Source of the DNA: an uncultured Bacteroides sp.
Lineage (GTDB): Bacteria; Bacteroidota; Bacteroidia; Bacteroidales; Bacteroidaceae
Direction: 5' to 3'
Length of the DNA: 64,000 bases
NCBI GenBank assembly: GCA_900552645.1
Contig: USAN01000006.1
Coordinates: 110,693 to 174,692, forward strand
Part shown: positions 18,828-27,335 of the stretch, piece by piece
How the letters are laid out: each line of letters starts with the position of its first letter
Numbering within the stretch: the stretch's first letter is position 1
Notes under the pieces: model-generated
The model's database searches: none
Told to the model about the DNA's origin: nothing
The model's input: the letters and a program-made list of their open reading frames with translations, nothing else
Translations under genes and position numbers: made by a program

Positions 18828-19481
18828 ATGAAAATGAAAACTACTTTATTGATTGCTACGGTTTCGCTAGCACTGTCAGGATGTGGATCGATTAACAGTG
18901 GTATAAACTATGATATGAGTATACAGCCCGGCATGAACCGACAGCAACTTTTATCACTAATGGGCGAACCTAATTACAGACGTTTCTATGACAATGTTGA
19001 ACAGCTGGAGTTTCACAAAAGCAGGCCACTGCAATATGATAAGGTATATATAATAGAGTTAGTAGATAATAAGGTAATAAACATGGACTCTTTCGAAGAC
19101 AGACCAATCACTACCCCAGTTAATCCGCCAACCGTCTGTCCGCCAACATATCCCAACAATCGCCCAACAACATATCCATACGATAATAGATTTGAAAATC
19201 AAGAAGATTTCAACAAATTCTATAATACTATAAAGAACATACCTTTCCAGGATGATCAACTTGAAGTACTACGTAAAGGAGTAAGAAATCGAGTATTTAC
19301 ATGTGATCAATGTATAAAATTGATGACGATAAGGAATTTTGATGACGAAAAGCTTAAGTTCCTTGAGATAATTGCTCCCAAAATACGCGACCTGGAAAAC
19401 AGCGAGAAAATAGTTAATTCATTATCATTCATATCGAGCGAAAAGAAAGCTCGTCAACTACTTGACATAAAAAGAGATTAA
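18828..19481 (+). CDS. Lipoprotein with BamE/SmpA-like motif and DUF4476-like C-terminus
   Basis: 217 residues from the ATG at 18828, chosen over 18783 because the signal peptide and lipobox (LALSGC) begin there and a -7 box lies between the two. The N-terminal part has GMNRQQLLSLMGEPNYRRFYD, resembling the short BamE/SmpA motif. A Pro/Thr/Asn-rich linker with repeated PTTYP-like units spans about residues 90-115. The last 90 residues (FNKFYNTIKNIPFQDDQLEVLRKGV onward) look like the DUF4476 helical domain of Bacteroidetes envelope proteins. Function unknown. It appears monocistronic. Confidence 0.75.
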   Translation: MKMKTTLLIATVSLALSGCGSINSGINYDMSIQPGMNRQQLLSLMGEPNYRRFYDNVEQLEFHKSRPLQYDKVYIIELVDNKVINMDSFEDRPITTPVNPPTVCPPTYPNNRPTTYPYDNRFENQEDFNKFYNTIKNIPFQDDQLEVLRKGVRNRVFTCDQCIKLMTIRNFDDEKLKFLEIIAPKIRDLENSEKIVNSLSFISSEKKARQLLDIKRD

Positions 19482-19559
19482 TTACATATTATTTTACATC
19501 ATAATTTTTATGCCATTTTTAGTTCCTATTTTATAGTTACAATAGAAACTATCTATTAA

Positions 19560-19593
19560 TTTGCTAATATTTCTAAAATCTTACTTATCTTTG
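19560..19593 (+). promoter_or_regulatory. Promoter of the XRE-cupin gene
   Basis: TTTG at 19560-19563 and TATCTTTG at 19586-19593 with 22 nt between them; the ATG is at 19615. The spacing is slightly longer than the usual 19-21 nt. Confidence 0.5.
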
Positions 19594-19614
19594 AGCCGTT
19601 AAAATAAATATAAT

Positions 19615-20169
19615 ATGAGTGATCAGATAAAACAAATAGCCGAAAGACTTAAAGGCCTTCGTGAAGTTTTGGAACTTACTCCTGAGGAAATATCTCAATG
19701 TTGCCATCTTACTGTCGATCAGTATATGGCTATGGAGAGTGGGAATAGTGACATTTCTGTAAGCGCACTTCAGAAAATAGCTCGCAAATACGAAATAACC
19801 TTGGATACACTGATGTTTGGCGAAGAGCCTAAAATGAGTTCTTACTTCCTTACCCGCTATGGTACTGGTGTATCGGTAGAAAGAACTAAAGCATATAAAT
19901 ATGAAGCATTAGCATCGGGATTTCGCGGACGCAAGGTAGACCCATTCATTGTTACCGTAGAACCAAAACCCGAAGACACACCTGTATATTTCAACTCACA
20001 CGAAGGACAGGAGTTTAATTATATAATTGAAGGAAAAATGCTACTTGAATTCAAGGAAAAGAAGTTCATCCTCAACCCCGGAGACAGCATTTACTTCGAC
20101 TCTTCCATCCCTCATGGGATGCACGCCCTTGACGGTAAGCAGGTTAAGTTTCTAGCAATAATAATGTAA
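19615..20169 (+). CDS. XRE-type regulator with C-terminal cupin domain
   Basis: 184-residue cytoplasmic protein. Residues about 5-65 are a Cro/CI-type helix-turn-helix ([23 protein letters not shown] through [23 protein letters not shown]), and residues about 110-184 are a cupin_2 barrel ([46 protein letters not shown]) with the His, Glu and Pro-Gly residues of a small-ligand-binding cupin. It is 31 nt upstream of an acyl-CoA ligase gene and surely cotranscribed. This pairing suggests that it senses the acid or CoA product of the ligase. The specific ligand is unknown. Confidence 0.88.
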   Translation: MSDQIKQIAERLKGLREVLELTPEEISQCCHLTVDQYMAMESGNSDISVSALQKIARKYEITLDTLMFGEEPKMSSYFLTRYGTGVSVERTKAYKYEALASGFRGRKVDPFIVTVEPKPEDTPVYFNSHEGQEFNYIIEGKMLLEFKEKKFILNPGDSIYFDSSIPHGMHALDGKQVKFLAIIM

Positions 20170-20200
20170 CGCACGATATAATAAGATAATAAGGTATTAT

Positions 20201-21853
20201 ATGATAGAAAGATTTTTAGAACAAACAAAATTTACTTCTCAGGAAGATTTCATCAGGAATCTTAAAATAAAAGTACCAGAGAATTTCAACTTCGGATATG
20301 ATGTAGTTGATGCGTGGGCAGCCGAAGAACCTGAGAAAAAGGCTATATTATGGACTAACGACAAAGGTGAACACCGACAATTTACATATGCCGATTTAAA
20401 AGAAGAAACTGACAAGACAGCTTCTTATTTCCAAAGCTTAGGAATTGGAAAAGGAGATATGGTAATGCTTATATTGAAACGCCGATACGAATTTTGGCTT
20501 GCAATTATAGCTCTTCATAAAATAGGTGCAATAGCTATACCAGCTACTCATCTTCTTACAAAAAAAGATATAGTATATAGATGTAATGCGGCCGACATAA
20601 AAATGATAGTAGCTGCAGGAGAAGGTGAAATTATAAAGCATATTATAGATTCTGTTGACGATTCGCCCACACTTAAAACTTTGGTAAGTGTAGGACCTGA
20701 CTATCCTGAAGGATTTGATAATTTTCACAAAGGACTAGAAAATGCAGCGCCTTTCGTACGTCCGGCAAATGTAAATACAAATGATGATATATCATTAATG
20801 TATTTCACATCGGGTACAACAGGACAGCCCAAAATGGTTGCACACGACTTTACTTATCCTCTTGGTCATATTGTTACAGCATCTTACTGGCATAACCTTC
20901 ATAACGACAGTCTTCATCTTACAATAGCCGATACAGGCTGGGGAAAAGCGGTATGGGGGAAATTATATGGACAGATGATTGCAGGTGCAAACATATTCGT
21001 TTATGATCATGAAAAGTTTACTCCTGCCGATATTCTTGAGAAAATTCATCAATATCACATAACTTCGCTCTGCGCTCCTCCTACCATCTATAGATTTCTT
21101 ATAAAGGAAGATATTAGTAAGTATGACCTCTCTTCACTTGAATACTGCACTACAGCTGGCGAGGCACTGAACTTCTCTGTTTACGAAACATTCAAAAAGA
21201 TAACAGGAATACGTCTTATGGAAGGTTTTGGACAGACAGAAACAACCCTTACACTTGGTACATTCCCCTGGATGGAGCCGAAGCCAGGAAGTATGGGAGT
21301 ACCTAATCCTCAATATTATATTGACTTACTTACTGCCGATGGACGATCTGCCGAGGATGGTGAGCAGGGACAGATTATAATACGTACAGACAAAAGTAAA
21401 CCTTTGGGACTATTCAAAGAATATTATAGAGCTAAAGAACTTACCAATGATGCTTGGCATGACGGAATATATTATACAGGCGATGTTGCATGGCGTGACG
21501 AAGATGGTTACTATTGGTTTGTAGGACGTGCCGACGACGTAATAAAGAGTTCTGGATATAGAATAGGACCATTCGAAGTAGAGAGTGCTTTAATGACTCA
21601 TGCTGCAGTAGTAGAATGTGCTATAACAGGAGTACCAGATGAGATAAGAGGACAGGTAGTAAAGGCAACAATAGTACTTAGCAAAGATTATCGCGGTAAG
21701 GAAGGTCCGGAACTTATAAAGGAGCTGCAAAATCATGTAAAGCATGTTACTGCACCTTACAAATATCCTCGTGTAATAGAATTCGTAGATGAATTACCAA
21801 AAACAATAAGTGGTAAGATCAGACGTGTGGAAATCAGAGAAAAAGATAAATAA
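20201..21853 (+). CDS. AMP-forming acyl-CoA synthetase (medium-chain/aryl acid type)
   Basis: 550-residue cytoplasmic enzyme of the ANL superfamily that activates a carboxylic acid as acyl-AMP and then acyl-CoA. The P-loop [16 protein letters not shown], the GFGQTETT A5 motif, [38 protein letters not shown] (A7-A8 hinge) and the C-terminal catalytic Lys in [12 protein letters not shown] are all present. The overall form is closer to medium-chain acyl-CoA ligases than to AcsA acetyl-CoA synthetase (shorter, no N-terminal extension). It is in an operon with the XRE-cupin regulator. Substrate acid is not known. Confidence 0.88.
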   Translation: MIERFLEQTKFTSQEDFIRNLKIKVPENFNFGYDVVDAWAAEEPEKKAILWTNDKGEHRQFTYADLKEETDKTASYFQSLGIGKGDMVMLILKRRYEFWLAIIALHKIGAIAIPATHLLTKKDIVYRCNAADIKMIVAAGEGEIIKHIIDSVDDSPTLKTLVSVGPDYPEGFDNFHKGLENAAPFVRPANVNTNDDISLMYFTSGTTGQPKMVAHDFTYPLGHIVTASYWHNLHNDSLHLTIADTGWGKAVWGKLYGQMIAGANIFVYDHEKFTPADILEKIHQYHITSLCAPPTIYRFLIKEDISKYDLSSLEYCTTAGEALNFSVYETFKKITGIRLMEGFGQTETTLTLGTFPWMEPKPGSMGVPNPQYYIDLLTADGRSAEDGEQGQIIIRTDKSKPLGLFKEYYRAKELTNDAWHDGIYYTGDVAWRDEDGYYWFVGRADDVIKSSGYRIGPFEVESALMTHAAVVECAITGVPDEIRGQVVKATIVLSKDYRGKEGPELIKELQNHVKHVTAPYKYPRVIEFVDELPKTISGKIRRVEIREKDK

Positions 21854-21882
21854 TCATATTATTCACACAATGTTTTGTCATT

Positions 21883-22350
21883 ATGAAACGACATCTTTTA
21901 TTGATTGTTCTGTTTTGTCTTGTATCACTGCAAGGTATGGCACAAGCTCTGGCACCTATAACATGGACTGCATATGGGCTTACATTTATGGCTCCCAAGG
22001 GAATTGGAGTTGAGGAGGATACTGAAGAGACCTTCCTTCTGGACAATAATAATTTTTACATTACTGTACAAGCACTCGATTCGGATGGAATGACGCGCGA
22101 AGATCTTGGTAAAGAACTTTCGGGATTGGCTGATGAGGACGGAGTTTCAAAACGAACTCCTCAGAAAAGTTTCGAACTAAAACAGTTTTACGGAACATAC
22201 ATGCATGGAAGCTGCGAGACCGACAAGTGCTGCTATTGCTATCTTATGACCAAAGCAGCAGGAAGTGTATTTTTTGTCTCTATAATATATTCAGGGGGAC
22301 AGCAGAATATAGCCGAAACAATTCTGAAAAGCTTCAGGATGGAAGAATGA
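21883..22350 (+). CDS. Small exported protein of unknown function
   Basis: 155 residues with a signal peptide (1-20, cut near GMA-Q). The mature part begins with APITWTAYGLTFMAPKGIGVEEDTEETFLLDNNNFYITVQALD, an all-beta pattern, and includes a CETDKCCYCY cysteine cluster at about residues 110-120. No family is recognised. It follows the acyl-CoA ligase by 29 nt on the same strand and may be transcribed with it; the strong terminator at 22382-22416 ends this group. Confidence 0.7.
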   Translation: MKRHLLLIVLFCLVSLQGMAQALAPITWTAYGLTFMAPKGIGVEEDTEETFLLDNNNFYITVQALDSDGMTREDLGKELSGLADEDGVSKRTPQKSFELKQFYGTYMHGSCETDKCCYCYLMTKAAGSVFFVSIIYSGGQQNIAETILKSFRMEE

Positions 22351-22381
22351 TTTAATAATAAATATCAGATTATACTTACAG

Positions 22382-22416
22382 AAAGAGGGTGTGCCGTAAT
22401 GACACACCCTCTTTTT
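22382..22416. terminator. Bidirectional intrinsic terminator
   Basis: AAAGAGGGTGTG (22382-22393) pairs exactly with CACACCCTCTTT (22403-22414) over 12 bp with a 9-nt loop and ends in a T run. It lies between two converging genes and its arms give A/T runs on both sides, so it can serve both. Confidence 0.9.
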
Positions 22417-22439
22417 ATTTAATTGCATTTTTATGCTAA

Positions 22440-22886
22440 TTACTTATTCATCCATTTCTGAGTAATTGTCATAATCTTTCCCTGCATTGGCTGTAAGTCC
22501 TTGGTAATTTCCGGCATTATCTCCAGCATTCTGGATGATAATCCGGCAAGCTTCATTCCTGTAGGAGTATCATAGAACTTATTAATATCTCTTATTTCGT
22601 CAATTGTGAACTGCTGTTTATAGAAAGGCAGCAACTTTATTGTCACAAATTCTTTCATAAATACAGTTACTGTATCCGATATTTCCTTCAACATTCCTTC
22701 AGGAGCATTTGGCATAGTCTGCTTCATCTGATTACTCATTGTAGTAGGAAATTGATCAAATACCTGCATTGCTCCACTTTTTCTAAGCATTGTAATATAC
22801 TCATTGTCGAACTTATCATTCTGTTGAGCCATCACCGCTGTAGAAAAAGATAATACAGCAAATACGACAATTAAAAGTTTCTTCAT
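22440..22886 (-). CDS. DUF2059-family exported protein
   Basis: 148 residues from the second Met (MKKLLIVV), chosen because the signal peptide begins there (cut near VMA-Q); an ATG two codons earlier is possible. The mature part is helical and matches the DUF2059 pattern: FVTIKLLPFYKQQFTIDEIRDINKFYDTPTGMKLAG, followed by an amphipathic C-terminal helix with several Met and Gln. A periplasmic location is expected; the function is unknown. A -7 box on the minus strand is at 22931-22938. Confidence 0.8.
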   Translation of the reverse strand: MKKLLIVVFAVLSFSTAVMAQQNDKFDNEYITMLRKSGAMQVFDQFPTTMSNQMKQTMPNAPEGMLKEISDTVTVFMKEFVTIKLLPFYKQQFTIDEIRDINKFYDTPTGMKLAGLSSRMLEIMPEITKDLQPMQGKIMTITQKWMNK

Positions 22887-22930
22887 AAACATCTGATTTA
22901 AAGTAAATTTGTTTGTTTTATAACATCTTA

Positions 22931-22938
22931 CAAATGTA
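22931..22938 (-). promoter_or_regulatory. -7 element of the DUF2059 gene
   Basis: Reads TACATTTG on the minus strand, 44 nt before the start at 22886. No matching -33 TTTG is seen at the right distance. Confidence 0.45.
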
Positions 22939-22972
22939 ATTATTTATCATTTATGAAGAAACTTTTTCTTTT

Positions 22973-25312
22973 TTATTTTATAGTAAATGTTCCTTCCAAC
23001 TTTATATCATTTGAGGCTGGTCCAACCATAACCTTGAAATCGCCCGGCTCTACTACAAACTTCATAGATGCATCGTACATTCCAAGTTGTTCTTTGCCTA
23101 AACGGAAACTTATGCGCTTACTCTCTCCCTTCTTAAGATTTATACGTGCAAAGTCCTTAAGCATTATGGAAGGAGTTGCAACCGAACTCACCATATCCTG
23201 AATGTACAACTGCGCAACTTCATCACCATCACGATTGCCTGTATTTGTAACTGTAAAACTAACAGTCTCCATATTGTCCTGACTATCTCCTGAGGTGAGT
23301 TGAAGATCACTGTACTTGAAGGTGGTATAGCTCAATCCGTATCCAAAAGAAAAAAGAGGCGCACCCGATTCTTCTACATAATCACGCTGTTTGCCCTGTG
23401 AATAATATACTGGTAACTGGCCCTCCGAACGCGGAACAGATACAGGAAGTCTACCTGCCGGATTATAGTCACCGAACAATACATCGGCAACGGCATTTCC
23501 ACCTTGTTCGCCAGGATACCATGCAGTAAGAAGTGCATTGGCATTCTGTGAAGCATAATTCATGTTAAGTGGACGTCCAGCGATGTAAACTACCACCATT
23601 GGTTTTCCGGTAGCTTTAACAGCCTGCATTAATTTCATCTGATCTCCCAATAAATCAAGAGTACTTCTGTCAAAGCCTTCTCCACACTCCATATCGGACA
23701 AAACCTGATTTTCATCGTTAGATACTGTCGCTGCACCGGTTGAGATATATTTTGTCTTGAAGTCACGTGCACTTGAACCTCCTACTACCAAAACTACTAC
23801 ATCCGAATTACGAGCAGCTTCTACCGCTTCCGCAATATTACTTTGAGTTGTATCGCGAACCGCACATCCCTTTACATAATTGATTTTAGTAGATGCCGAG
23901 ACTGCATTTTTTATACCATCAAGGACGGTAACAATCTCTTTTCTATCTTGTGGTGCAGTATAGTCACCAAGCTGGTTGTACATAACATCGGCATTAGGAC
24001 CTATAACAGCTATGCTCTTAATATCTTTATTTAAAGGAAGTATATTATCGTTTTTAAGAAGAACAATGCCTTCACGAGCTACCTCTCTTGCAAGTTGCTT
24101 ATGTTCTTTAGAACGTACTATCTTCTTTGCTTGTTCGGGCGATACATATGGATTTTCGAACAATCCCATCTTGAATTTCAGTCTTAATACATTCTTTACT
24201 GCGCGATCAATATCGGCCTCAGTAATCTGCTTGTCTGCCAATGCCTGTTTAAGATTCTTTCCATAAGCATTCTCTCCTAAGTCCATATCTACACCCGCTT
24301 TCAATGCCATTGCTGCAGCTTCCTGCAAATCCTTGGCAACACGTGCGCCTGCTATTCCGTTTATACTTACAAGATCTGAGTATACAAATCCATCAAATCC
24401 CCATTCCTTACGAAGTATATCATCAAGAAGATATTTATTCGAAGTACATGGTACTCCATCTATTGAATTGTATGAGGTCATAATTGTACCGGCACCAGCT
24501 TCTACAGCTTTCTTGAAAGGTGGAAGATAATCAGAGAATAACTGACGCATTCCAACGTTTGCCTGATATCCGTTATGTCCTCCTTCAGGTATGCCATATG
24601 CTGCAAAGTGCTTTAGCGTAGAGAAAAGATGTTTTCCATCATTTTGTACATTTCCCTGCATACCTTTCATAAATTCGACTCCAAGTTCGGCTGTAAGAAC
24701 AGGATCTTCACCAAAAGTTTCTTCCATACGCGACCAGCGTGGATCACGCGAAACATCCAATACAGGACCATATCCAATGTTTGCGCCCTGTGAGCGTGCT
24801 TCTAGCGCAATTGCTTCACCTGCCTTGTACATAAGATCACGATTCCATGTACTAGCCTGTGAAAGAGCAGTAGGAAATACCGTAGTTCCTATTGCCATGT
24901 GACCATGAGGACACTCTTCTGCAAATAGCACAGGTATGCCAAGGCGAGTCTTCTCGACTGCATATTTCTGAAGAGCATTAAGAGCCTTTGCTGCCAATTC
25001 GGGGTTAAGACCATTTTCTAGCGTCTTCTGCGTCCATGGATCGGCACGAAGTACAGCCCAGAATGAGCCAATAGGCATCTTGTCCATTTTCTCTTTATAT
25101 AGATTGGATGCAACAACTCCTTTGGAAGTCTTTGTATACATTTCCCAGCCAAGTGGACAAAGCAGCTGACCTACTTTCTCGTCGACCGTCATTCTACTTA
25201 CTAGATCGTTCACTCTATCCTCTACTGATGCCGAAGGTTGTCTGTAGAGTGGTTTCTGTGCCAGTAACGGAAGGGTTATGGCCGATAATAATATAAGTGC
25301 TTTTATTTTCAT
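22973..25312 (-). CDS. GH3 beta-glucosidase/beta-glycosidase, periplasmic
   Basis: 779 residues from the Met at 25312, chosen because it begins a signal peptide (MKIKALILLSAITLPLLA-Q); 16 upstream codons are open but improbable. Domains: GH3 N-terminal TIM barrel (about 40-360), GH3 C-terminal alpha/beta sandwich (about 390-640) and a fibronectin-III-like domain (about 690-775). The catalytic Asp lies in GFVYSDLVSI; the usual Trp after SD is Leu here. EETFGEDPVLTAELG and KHFAAYGIPEGGHN are BglX-type motifs. It could remove terminal beta-glucose from glucomannan fragments, but it is outside the main operon and its substrate is open. Confidence 0.9.
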   Translation of the reverse strand: MKIKALILLSAITLPLLAQKPLYRQPSASVEDRVNDLVSRMTVDEKVGQLLCPLGWEMYTKTSKGVVASNLYKEKMDKMPIGSFWAVLRADPWTQKTLENGLNPELAAKALNALQKYAVEKTRLGIPVLFAEECPHGHMAIGTTVFPTALSQASTWNRDLMYKAGEAIALEARSQGANIGYGPVLDVSRDPRWSRMEETFGEDPVLTAELGVEFMKGMQGNVQNDGKHLFSTLKHFAAYGIPEGGHNGYQANVGMRQLFSDYLPPFKKAVEAGAGTIMTSYNSIDGVPCTSNKYLLDDILRKEWGFDGFVYSDLVSINGIAGARVAKDLQEAAAMALKAGVDMDLGENAYGKNLKQALADKQITEADIDRAVKNVLRLKFKMGLFENPYVSPEQAKKIVRSKEHKQLAREVAREGIVLLKNDNILPLNKDIKSIAVIGPNADVMYNQLGDYTAPQDRKEIVTVLDGIKNAVSASTKINYVKGCAVRDTTQSNIAEAVEAARNSDVVVLVVGGSSARDFKTKYISTGAATVSNDENQVLSDMECGEGFDRSTLDLLGDQMKLMQAVKATGKPMVVVYIAGRPLNMNYASQNANALLTAWYPGEQGGNAVADVLFGDYNPAGRLPVSVPRSEGQLPVYYSQGKQRDYVEESGAPLFSFGYGLSYTTFKYSDLQLTSGDSQDNMETVSFTVTNTGNRDGDEVAQLYIQDMVSSVATPSIMLKDFARINLKKGESKRISFRLGKEQLGMYDASMKFVVEPGDFKVMVGPASNDIKLEGTFTIK

Positions 25313-25337
25313 ATTTTTTATAAAGTTGATGATTGTA

Positions 25338-25565
25338 CTTTTTCTTTTGTCTTGAAACAAAGAAAAAAGATACCAAAAAGAAAATTTAAAGGTTGCATTG
25401 TTGTGGCTGCTACGAGATATTTTTCAGCTAAAGGAAATGAAACTCACTTCGTTCAAACAGCATTTCCTTTTTTACGCCGAAAATTATTTCTCCACTTACG
25501 CCTCAACAATGAGCCCGAGGTTTTAACTCGGCTTCGCCATCGAAGGAATTACCGAAGAAAATTGT
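25338..25565. repeat. Structured noncoding element upstream of the GH3 gene
   Basis: In the 437-nt gap between GH3 and GH29, this stretch differs from the AT-rich surroundings. It holds nested complementary arms: CTTTTTCTTTTGT (25338-25350) with a near-complement ending at 25370; CATTGTTG (25396-25403) with CAACAATG (25504-25511); AAAGGAAATG (25430-25439) with CATTTCCTTT (25461-25470); and CCGAG with CTCGG near 25515-25531. A reading frame at 25352-25567 is open but very basic and unlike a protein. It resembles intergenic elements I recall as repeated in Bacteroides genomes. The rest of the gap (25566-25749) shows nothing. Confidence 0.5.
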
Positions 25566-25749
25566 AAATGTACATTTTGGTGAAATACAACATGATATAG
25601 TATAATTCAAGAATTAATCATATAATATAACTTTACTCTTAAATAAGCTATCCAAAATACAAAACGTACATCTATGTAAAATAAAACATAAAGATGAATT
25701 ATAATAAATTTGTTTATGATTTCTTTATTATGAATTCACCATAAGTATT

Positions 25750-27144
25750 TTATTGTTTCTTATTGAATTTCAATGCAAATGGTTCATTGTTTAAATTCGA
25801 TGGTACTATTACAGTGACCTTATCTCCTTTTACCGAATATTTTACTGATTTTCCATTCTGCAAGAGAGTCATCTTTCCTGAAGGAATATTACCTGTCCAC
25901 TCTATTGTTGACGGAAGTTTCTCATTATCGCCAATGGTATGAATAGCATAAATAGTCTTTCCATTCTTGTTGGCTGTAAACCATGTATTACCTTCATGAT
26001 ATATCGGAGTGATTCTTGTAGAATATATTGCTTCACCGTTAACTTTCAGCCACTCTCCTATCTTATTAAGTCTCTTTACTACTTCATCTTCAATTATACC
26101 ATCGGGAGTAGGTCCTACTCCTAGAAGAAGATTACCACCTTTTGCAGTTATTTCTATGAGGGTATTAAGTACAGTATTAGGCGATTTGTATGGAGCATTA
26201 GGCACCCATCCCCAGTCATGACTTAAAGTTATGCAACTTTCCCATGGATAATCAAGCTGAGTAGAAGGAATTCCACGTTCGGGAGTCTGATAGTTTTCGT
26301 TTTTACCCTTTATGCTACGATCTACTGCAATAAGTCCCGGATGTCTTTTTCTGGCCTCAACCAAAACGCTGTCCAAATTAACGTCATCACCTTTTATCCA
26401 GCCGCCGTCTAGCCATAAAAGATCAATAGGTCCATAATTAGTTGTAAGTTCACTCAACTGATTCTGAGTAAATGTCTGATAATTCTTCCACCATTCAGGA
26501 TGGCGTTCTTTTTTATAGTTTATTCCACGATTAGGTGTAGCAAAATTAGGATTCCAAAACCATTCAGTATGCCAGTCTGGTTTCGAGAAATACTCCCCTA
26601 TCATGAAATTCTTCTTGCGAAAAGCATCGAGTACATATTTAAGCACATCCTTTCGAGGATTATCTTTAAATGCTCCATTTGCTATAGAAAAATCTGTAAA
26701 TTTAGTATCATACATACAGAAACCATCATGATGTTTTGTAGTAAACACCATATACTTCATACCGGCATCATTCATTACATCTGCCCATTGATCCGGATTG
26801 AAGTTTACAGGGTTAAGCGAATCTTTAAGTCCGAAATACCATTTTTTATATTCATCGTAAGGAATGTCCTTCTTTCTTGAAATCCAGTCAACATCTTCCG
26901 AACATATAGACCATGATTCGACTATTCCTGGAACAGAATAGAGTCCCCAGTGAAAGAGAACGCCGAATTTCTTATCCTGCCAATTATCTAGCTTGTTTAA
27001 TACCTGCTTGTCGGTAGGCCATACATATCCGCTTGCATCAGACTGTTCGTGAACGAATCCCTGCACTTCCTGTGCTCCAATTTGAGTAGTAAAGGAAAGC
27101 AATGCGCACGCACAGCTTGCCAGTAGTTTGTTAAGGTCTCTCAT
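25750..27144 (-). CDS. GH29 alpha-L-fucosidase, exported
   Basis: 464 residues with a signal peptide (about 1-24, cut near IGA-Q). The GH29 barrel is clear: FGVLFHWGLYSVP, TTKHHDGFCMYDT and the nucleophile Asp246 in DLLWLDGGW. The C-terminal beta domain begins near residue 375. It removes terminal alpha-L-fucose from host glycans or plant xyloglucan/pectin side chains. It is on the same strand as the SusCD pair at 27336-32381 but is separated from it by the terminator at 27265-27307, and has its own -7 box at 27182-27189. Linkage preference cannot be read from the sequence. Confidence 0.92.
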   Translation of the reverse strand: MRDLNKLLASCACALLSFTTQIGAQEVQGFVHEQSDASGYVWPTDKQVLNKLDNWQDKKFGVLFHWGLYSVPGIVESWSICSEDVDWISRKKDIPYDEYKKWYFGLKDSLNPVNFNPDQWADVMNDAGMKYMVFTTKHHDGFCMYDTKFTDFSIANGAFKDNPRKDVLKYVLDAFRKKNFMIGEYFSKPDWHTEWFWNPNFATPNRGINYKKERHPEWWKNYQTFTQNQLSELTTNYGPIDLLWLDGGWIKGDDVNLDSVLVEARKRHPGLIAVDRSIKGKNENYQTPERGIPSTQLDYPWESCITLSHDWGWVPNAPYKSPNTVLNTLIEITAKGGNLLLGVGPTPDGIIEDEVVKRLNKIGEWLKVNGEAIYSTRITPIYHEGNTWFTANKNGKTIYAIHTIGDNEKLPSTIEWTGNIPSGKMTLLQNGKSVKYSVKGDKVTVIVPSNLNNEPFALKFNKKQ

Positions 27145-27181
27145 TATATAATCTTTTAGTAATTTTAGTTAGGTATAAGTG

Positions 27182-27189
27182 CAAAAATA
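27182..27189 (-). promoter_or_regulatory. -7 element of the GH29 gene
   Basis: Reads TATTTTTG on the minus strand, 37 nt before the GH29 start. A -33 box is not evident. Confidence 0.4.
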
Positions 27190-27264
27190 AATAAAATATT
27201 TTAAGAATACGCCTACATATACCTTATCTTTTAGGTTATTAGGATATATTTTATTTGTATAATA

Positions 27265-27307
27265 GCAAAACAGCGCCGCATTAATTATAAATGCGGCACT
27301 GTTTTGC
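27265..27307 (-). terminator. Terminator after the second SusD
   Basis: Arms GCAAAACAG plus GCCGCAT (27265-27281) pair with ATGCGGC plus CTGTTTTGC (27291-27307), one mismatch inside the stem and a 9-nt loop. It lies 29 nt past the SusD stop on the minus strand. Confidence 0.75.
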
Positions 27308-27335
27308 AAAAATTTAATATTTTATTTATTAATTA

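Noticed and set aside
25352..25567. 71-codon frame in the GH3 upstream element
   Set aside because: Very basic, no domain, and the DNA is better explained by nested complementary arms of a noncoding element.
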